Below are positions 25,108 to 29,626 of a stretch of DNA of 29,626 nucleotides, in pieces. The translations under genes were made by a program, and so were the position numbers. Position 1 is the stretch's first letter; each line of letters opens with the position of its first letter. The DNA comes from CAZVJA01 sp964626885 (GTDB taxonomy: Bacteria > Planctomycetota > Planctomycetia > Planctomycetales > Planctomycetaceae): assembly GCA_964626885.1 (NCBI GenBank), contig CAZVJA010000047.1:1-29626 (forward strand). The letters are read 5' to 3'. A model generated the notes under the pieces. It searched no databases and was not told the DNA's origin. It worked only from the letters and a program-made list of their open reading frames with translations.

Positions 25108-27411
25108 ATGCACATACCGCATTCACAAATTCCGACTGTCCGTAATCACACCGGTGGAAAGAGCCCTCGCGCCGGCGTTCAGAACGAGGGAGCAATCAGG
25201 CCCGCGGACATCGTGGAATTACAGCCGATAGCCGCGCCGCCCGAACAGGGTGGCGCGTTGGATCTGGGTGCCCTTTGGGGTGCATTTCGTCGGCGGTGGA
25301 AGACAGCTGTTGGGTTGGGAATTGCAACCGGCGGAATCGTCACTGTGGCCGTTATCTGTCTGGTAACGACCCCCTACAAAGCTTACTCGGAGCTTGAGAT
25401 TAAGAGTGTCCCCGAAGTGGTCATGTTCGACAATGTTGACCCACCGAAGCGATTCAACACTTACAAAGAGACATTGATGAAGAAAGTCATGGGGCGGTTT
25501 GTACTAGCCGCCGCGTTGCGCGACTCGAAAATCGCTTCGCTCCCGCTGATTCGCAGCCAGGAGCCGCATGCGATCGAATGGCTCGAAGCAAACCTGAAGG
25601 TGAGCAGTCCAGATACGGAATTTATCCAGATCTCCATGTCTGGCGAGAATCCCGATCAAATCACGGCGATTGTCAATGCCGTTACCAACGCGTTCCAGCA
25701 GGAGGTCGTCAGCGAAGAAGAGGGGAAACGTGGAAAGCGCCTCGAGCAAAATCAGCAAGTACTCTCACGCCTCGAGGAAGAGTTGAAACTCAAGCGTACC
25801 GAAAAACGACGACTGGCCGAACCCCTTAATACTGGCAACCTCGAGACATTGTCAGTCAAGCAACAGATGGCCGCGGAGTATGCTTCAAAACTGCGCGGCG
25901 AACTCGCACAGATCAATCTCGATATTACACGGACAAAAATCCAACTTGCGGCTTCTTCTGGGGAAGTGACCCAGACAGCTCCGTCCACGGAAACTCCTCG
26001 GAAGATTCCACCCGATTTGATCGAAACGCAATTGACGGCCGATCCCGAATACCAGCGAATCAACACTCGTATCGCGCAGTTGGAAGCGCTCCTGGTTCAA
26101 TACAAAGAACGCCTTGCAGCCGACAAGCCCGCGCTGCATCGAAAGGAGACAGAGCTCGCCGATGCTCGAGAACGGCGGGACTCGCTTCGTAAAGATCTCG
26201 TACCGAAAATCACGGAGCGTTTACACAAGGAGCTTGCCGCCGAAGTGACCGCATCTCAGGCCAGCCTGACGGAAAGCGTCGCACTTCTCGAATCGAGCAA
26301 AAAGCACATCGAGAAAGAGCTCGAAGCGTACAAAGCGGAAGATGTTAAAACGGGTTTGCACGCATTCGAGCTAGAGGAACTTAACAGGGAAATCGAGCAC
26401 ACGGAATCCATCGCCCAGGTGATCCGTGACGAAATTCGAAAGCTCGAAATCGAGATGAATGCTCCGCGGAGGATAACGCTGCATCGAGAAGCGGTCGTGC
26501 CACACGTCCGAGAGACCGACCGTCGTACCAAATTGGCTGCTGTTGCCGGATTCGGGCTTTTCGTGATTTCAATCGTATGTGTCGTCGCTCTGGAGTTCCG
26601 AGCGCGTCGAATCAGTACGCTGGATGAAGTCGCCGGTGAATTGCGAATGCGCGTCATGGGCACAGTTCCGCTACTTCCATACTGGGCCGCCAATGTGGAC
26701 TCGAATGACCGGTCTCTGCGCAGTGAACAATGGCAGAGTGTGCTTACGGAGTCGATTGATTCGGCTCGAACACTTTTGCTCCGTGATACGACAGCCGATT
26801 CACTTAAGTTTGTTATGGTGACGAGCGCGTTAAGTGGAGAAGGGAAGACAACGCTCGCCTGCCAACTTGCTTCGAGTTTGGCGCGTGCGGGACGCAAGAC
26901 ATTGCTCGTCGACGGGGATCTCCGTCATCCAGGCGTTCATGAGATTTTTGAGCTTCGTGAAGCACCAGGATTGTGTGAGATTCTGCGCGATGAAGTGGAA
27001 ATTGAAACCGCGATCTGTCCTGTCGCGACGCAAGGGCTCTTCGTTCTTTCCGCCGGATTGCTCGATGCCCAGGTGCTGAAACGCCTTTCCGCCGGGGGAG
27101 CAGCTTCTATTTTCACAGAACTGGGAAAACGGTTCGACTTGATCATCGCAGATTCATCCCCGATTCTTCCGGTTGCAGACTCACTTCTGTTGGCACAATA
27201 CAGCGACGGTGTGATTCTTTCCATTCGCCGTGACGTCAGCCGGGTGAGCAAGGTCTCGGAAGCGTGCAATCGGCTGTCGATGCTGGGAGTTCCAATTCTC
27301 GGTGCGGTAGCGATCGGGCTGGGGGACGATCTCTTCGCGTACCGCAACTACTATGGATCGGTCGATCGGACCGATCTTGAGAACCAGCCAACCGAGGCAC
27401 CTTCGCTCTAA
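25108..27411 (+). CDS. Polysaccharide chain-length tyrosine autokinase (Wzz-Wzc / CpsD type)
   Basis: A 767-aa inner-membrane protein controlling length and export of the polysaccharide. N-terminal Wzz domain: a first helix at about 70-92 (AVGLGIATGGIVTVAVICLV), then a periplasmic segment with long coiled coils (about 195-440, rich in Glu/Lys/Arg and Leu), and a second helix at about 478-500 (AAVAGFGLFVISIVCVVALEF). The cytoplasmic kinase has Walker A SALSGEGKTT (about 571-580), Walker A' LLVDGDLRHP, and Walker B LIIADSSPIL, slightly different from the usual IIDTPP. The tail has only a small Tyr group (FAYRNYYG) instead of a long Tyr cluster. ATG 25108 was chosen over TTG 25093. It starts 42 bp after the exosortase stop. 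Confidence 0.93.
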   Translation: MHIPHSQIPTVRNHTGGKSPRAGVQNEGAIRPADIVELQPIAAPPEQGGALDLGALWGAFRRRWKTAVGLGIATGGIVTVAVICLVTTPYKAYSELEIKSVPEVVMFDNVDPPKRFNTYKETLMKKVMGRFVLAAALRDSKIASLPLIRSQEPHAIEWLEANLKVSSPDTEFIQISMSGENPDQITAIVNAVTNAFQQEVVSEEEGKRGKRLEQNQQVLSRLEEELKLKRTEKRRLAEPLNTGNLETLSVKQQMAAEYASKLRGELAQINLDITRTKIQLAASSGEVTQTAPSTETPRKIPPDLIETQLTADPEYQRINTRIAQLEALLVQYKERLAADKPALHRKETELADARERRDSLRKDLVPKITERLHKELAAEVTASQASLTESVALLESSKKHIEKELEAYKAEDVKTGLHAFELEELNREIEHTESIAQVIRDEIRKLEIEMNAPRRITLHREAVVPHVRETDRRTKLAAVAGFGLFVISIVCVVALEFRARRISTLDEVAGELRMRVMGTVPLLPYWAANVDSNDRSLRSEQWQSVLTESIDSARTLLLRDTTADSLKFVMVTSALSGEGKTTLACQLASSLARAGRKTLLVDGDLRHPGVHEIFELREAPGLCEILRDEVEIETAICPVATQGLFVLSAGLLDAQVLKRLSAGGAASIFTELGKRFDLIIADSSPILPVADSLLLAQYSDGVILSIRRDVSRVSKVSEACNRLSMLGVPILGAVAIGLGDDLFAYRNYYGSVDRTDLENQPTEAPSL

Positions 27412-27476
27412 CACACGTTCGTGCTGTTCACGATCGTCAATAAATCAAATTCGTCGTTAAACGACCAAGGGCCAAT

Positions 27477-28157
27477 TTGAGCACGACACGTAGATTCACT
27501 CGGTTCGCCGCGATTGGAATCGCCCTGGTATTGCTCGCCGGTTCCGGCGTGGTGCATGGTCTGCTGACGGATCGCTGGTCAACCGGAGCCGAGCTGCAAC
27601 TCGCCGCGGAAAGCTTGGACGCTGTCCCGGCATCGCTTGGCGAATGGGAGAGCAAACCGGTGGATGTGCCAGAACGACAACTGCAGCAGGCGGAGGCTGT
27701 GGGACATTTGTCGAGACATTATGTAAACCGAGCGACCGGTGAAACAGTCACCGTGCTGATCGTCTGCGGTCGCCCCGGGCCGATCTCCGTTCATCCCCCG
27801 ACAGTCTGCTTTACGAGCGCGGGCTGGAATCTTGCGGCAGAACCACAAAAATTAACGCTGACGGAATCGCCCACCACGGCCCAATTCTGGGTCGGTGATT
27901 TCTTCAAAGCATCGTCCGCCGGACAGGTCTCGATGCGAACATTCTGGACCTGGAGTGCCGACGGTTCCTGGAGCACGCCGGCAAACCCCCGTTTTACTTT
28001 CGCGAGATATCCGTTTCTGTACAAGTTGTACTTGCTCCATACGACCGACCGCGGCACGCCCCCCATGCAGAAAGATCCCGCACTGCCGTTTCTCCGAGCA
28101 TTCCTGCAGCAACTTGACGAAAACCTGAAGAAGACTCTTAGCGTGGAACATCAATAA
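27477..28157 (+). CDS. Exosortase-associated EpsI family protein (DUF3485)
   Basis: A 226-aa protein with a TTG start preceded by AAGGG five bases upstream. One N-terminal hydrophobic helix (about 10-29, FAAIGIALVLLAGSGVVHGL) anchors it; the remainder is outside. The EpsI motif is clear in VLIVCGRPGPISVHPPTVCF followed by TSAGW, whose HPP.VC core is characteristic. EpsI is either fused to or found beside exosortases in EPS loci, where it is thought to assist polymer or protein processing; the precise activity is not established. It lies 65 bp after the kinase gene and 158 bp before the sugar transferase gene. Confidence 0.88.
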   Translation: MSTTRRFTRFAAIGIALVLLAGSGVVHGLLTDRWSTGAELQLAAESLDAVPASLGEWESKPVDVPERQLQQAEAVGHLSRHYVNRATGETVTVLIVCGRPGPISVHPPTVCFTSAGWNLAAEPQKLTLTESPTTAQFWVGDFFKASSAGQVSMRTFWTWSADGSWSTPANPRFTFARYPFLYKLYLLHTTDRGTPPMQKDPALPFLRAFLQQLDENLKKTLSVEHQ

Positions 28158-28315
28158 TACATTCAGGCAAACCTATCGATCGCCCAGTGAACATAGAACC
28201 CAGCTTGCGAAACAGTCGACAAGGAACCGATGATCGCTGACTTCTTCATGCTCCGTTAGCGCACGACAGTCCATATTCGCTTTGCAACCTTGATTCGGCA
28301 CATTGACAACTTGGC

Positions 28316-29626
28316 ATGCATCAATCCCCTCAATCCGACGCTTCTCCCAGAAGTAACTCGTCGGAGACGATAACGAAGGAACTTTTGCCCGTGACCACTG
28401 AAGCCGAACCTAGCATCGAACCCATGAATCACTGGTATTTCCCGGTGAAGGCGTTGTTCGATTTGCTTGCTTCGCTGTTGCTGCTGATTCTACTCCTTCC
28501 TGTGACTCTAATCGCGGCTGCTCTCGTCAAAATGACATCGCGCGGGCCGGCCTTCTACCGACAGACCCGGCTCGGGAAGTCGGGGCGACCATTCACCATC
28601 CTCAAGCTGCGGACGATGGTCGATAACGCCGAAGCGGCAACGGGACCAATCTGGTCGGGGACAAATGATCCTCGCATCACATTTGTCGGCCGGTTTCTGC
28701 GCGCAACGCATATCGACGAGTTTCCACAATTGTTCAATGTGCTGTGTGGCCATATGAGCCTTGTCGGCCCGCGGCCGGAACGACCGGAATTCGCTTGCGC
28801 CCTCGGCGACACGCTCCCCAGATACGTCAACCGGTTGAAAGTCCGCCCGGGCATCACCGGAGTTGCCCAACTCCGACTGCCTCCCGATACCGACGTGGAT
28901 GGTGTCCGCAAGAAGCTCGGTTTCGATTTGTATTATGTCCGGCACGCCGGTCCATGGCTCGATATCCTTATTCTCGTCCACACCAGCCTCGATTGGCTGA
29001 AGTACATCAGCGGCACCGAGTATTTGAAGCACCATTTCGTTAAGCGGCTTCCCTCATCATCAAGGCGGCTGATCGCCTTGCCGCGCTGGGAAGCGGTAAC
29101 GCATTTCGTGCCGGAGTCGAACGATGAGAGCAACCCGGCTCTCGTGATAGAGAGTGACGCCGAGGCCGGGAAAGAGAATCGACCGGTTCGCATCGAAAAC
29201 CGTCATTCCACGGAGAAACTCATCACCCCGATTCCCTCCGCGGCGACCGGCCCGATGCCGTTGATGCACTCCTCGATTCTGAACGCATTCACCGTCGATG
29301 TGGAAGATTATTTTCACGTGAATGCATTTTCATCGGACATTGATCCACAGAGATGGGGAGCGTACGAAAGCCGGGTCGTGAGTAACACGCAACGTTTGTT
29401 GGACCTGCTTGAAAAATACCAGGTCCGCGGGACGTTCTTCGTTCTTGGATGGGTGGCGGACAGGCATCCGGAACTGGTCAACGCCATACACCGCGCCGGG
29501 CACGAACTCGGCTGCCACAGTTTCTGGCATCGCTCGATTTTCAATCTCACGCCCGACGAATTTCGCGAAGACCTGCTACAAGGCGCGCGGGCGGTCGAGG
29601 AGATCACCGGAGAGCGAGTCACCGCG
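28316..29626 (+). CDS. Sugar transferase-polysaccharide deacetylase fusion (partial, runs off window)
   Basis: One frame stays open from ATG 28316 to the window edge (437 codons) and joins two enzymes. Residues about 36-230: bacterial sugar transferase (WcaJ/PglC-type) that links a sugar phosphate to undecaprenyl phosphate. It has one N-terminal hydrophobic helix, SRGPAFYRQTRLGKSGRPF, the KLRTM motif, the catalytic Asp134-Glu135 in HIDEFPQLFNVL, MSLVGPRPERPEF and VRPGITGVAQL. Residues about 231-320: a charged linker. From about 323: NodB-fold deacetylase of the PEP-CTERM/EPS-locus type, with TVDVEDYFHVNAF (Asp328), GTFFVLGW, and the metal motif HSFWH (His401, His405). GTG 28391 (after AAGGA) or ATG 28424 are alternative starts. 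The C-terminus lies outside the window. Confidence 0.88.
   Translation, partial: MHQSPQSDASPRSNSSETITKELLPVTTEAEPSIEPMNHWYFPVKALFDLLASLLLLILLLPVTLIAAALVKMTSRGPAFYRQTRLGKSGRPFTILKLRTMVDNAEAATGPIWSGTNDPRITFVGRFLRATHIDEFPQLFNVLCGHMSLVGPRPERPEFACALGDTLPRYVNRLKVRPGITGVAQLRLPPDTDVDGVRKKLGFDLYYVRHAGPWLDILILVHTSLDWLKYISGTEYLKHHFVKRLPSSSRRLIALPRWEAVTHFVPESNDESNPALVIESDAEAGKENRPVRIENRHSTEKLITPIPSAATGPMPLMHSSILNAFTVDVEDYFHVNAFSSDIDPQRWGAYESRVVSNTQRLLDLLEKYQVRGTFFVLGWVADRHPELVNAIHRAGHELGCHSFWHRSIFNLTPDEFREDLLQGARAVEEITGERVTA

Noticed and set aside
28303..28331. TTGACA at 28303-28308 as a promoter for the fusion gene
   Set aside because: No acceptable -10 lies 16-18 bases downstream, and the gene lies within a same-strand cluster.
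1..29626. CRISPR array, rRNA or tRNA genes, prophage or conjugative genes
   Set aside because: No regularly spaced identical repeats, RNA-gene folds or phage/conjugation motifs were seen. The only periodic DNA is the 72-bp pattern of the LRR gene, which is coding.

Overview
The window looks like a chromosome segment of a planctomycete (Planctomycetota). The evidence is the gene content: a secreted formylglycine sulfatase, MJ0042-type zinc-ribbon and leucine-rich-repeat proteins, a HEAT-repeat exported protein, an ABC-2 transporter operon with a fused double permease, an EboE-like TIM barrel, and a planctomycete-style exosortase/exopolysaccharide locus headed by a NusG-like antiterminator. Assignments rest on family motifs recognised by eye; no database search was possible.

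Layout, left to right. (1) 1-1430: the tail of a membrane protein, a small unknown gene, then a graveyard of non-coding DNA with a ~200-bp palindromic repeat and a decayed IS630-type transposase. (2) 1452-4427 (+): a secreted sulfatase followed by a polytopic DUF5009/HGSNAT-like membrane acyltransferase, plausibly acting on sulfated or acetylated amino-sugar polymers. (3) 13770-4678 (-): a tight five-gene operon, reading a large signal-peptide/membrane protein, an ABC ATPase, a fused double ABC-2 permease, an exported HEAT-repeat protein and a TPR-glycosyltransferase. (4) 13945-16507 (+): TruD tRNA pseudouridine synthase, then an aldehyde dehydrogenase, converging on an EboE-like gene (-). (5) 22414-17919 (-): a 652-residue LRR protein followed by a zinc-ribbon/transmembrane protein that ends in the same LRR module. 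(6) 22415-29626 (+): a long non-coding spacer, then an exopolysaccharide/exosortase operon: UpxY-type NusG paralogue, structured spacer, exosortase, Wzc-type chain-length tyrosine kinase, EpsI, and an open frame in which a polyprenyl-phosphate sugar transferase is fused to a polysaccharide deacetylase. This last gene runs off the window.

How they work together. In region 6 the antiterminator would let polymerase read through a long EPS operon. The sugar transferase would start the lipid-linked glycan, the Wzc-like kinase would control chain length and export, the deacetylase would modify the polymer, and the exosortase with EpsI would process sorted surface proteins. In region 3 the ABC exporter genes are translationally coupled (1-nt overlap and 2-nt gap) to the HEAT protein, so the proteins are probably made together, although the substrate is not evident.

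The most notable observations are the sugar transferase-deacetylase fusion, the three copies of one LRR cap module across two adjacent genes, the irregular start region of the antiterminator gene (no in-frame ATG, a perfect hairpin, and a short ATG ORF ending just before the conserved frame), and the palindromic repeat at about 540-735.
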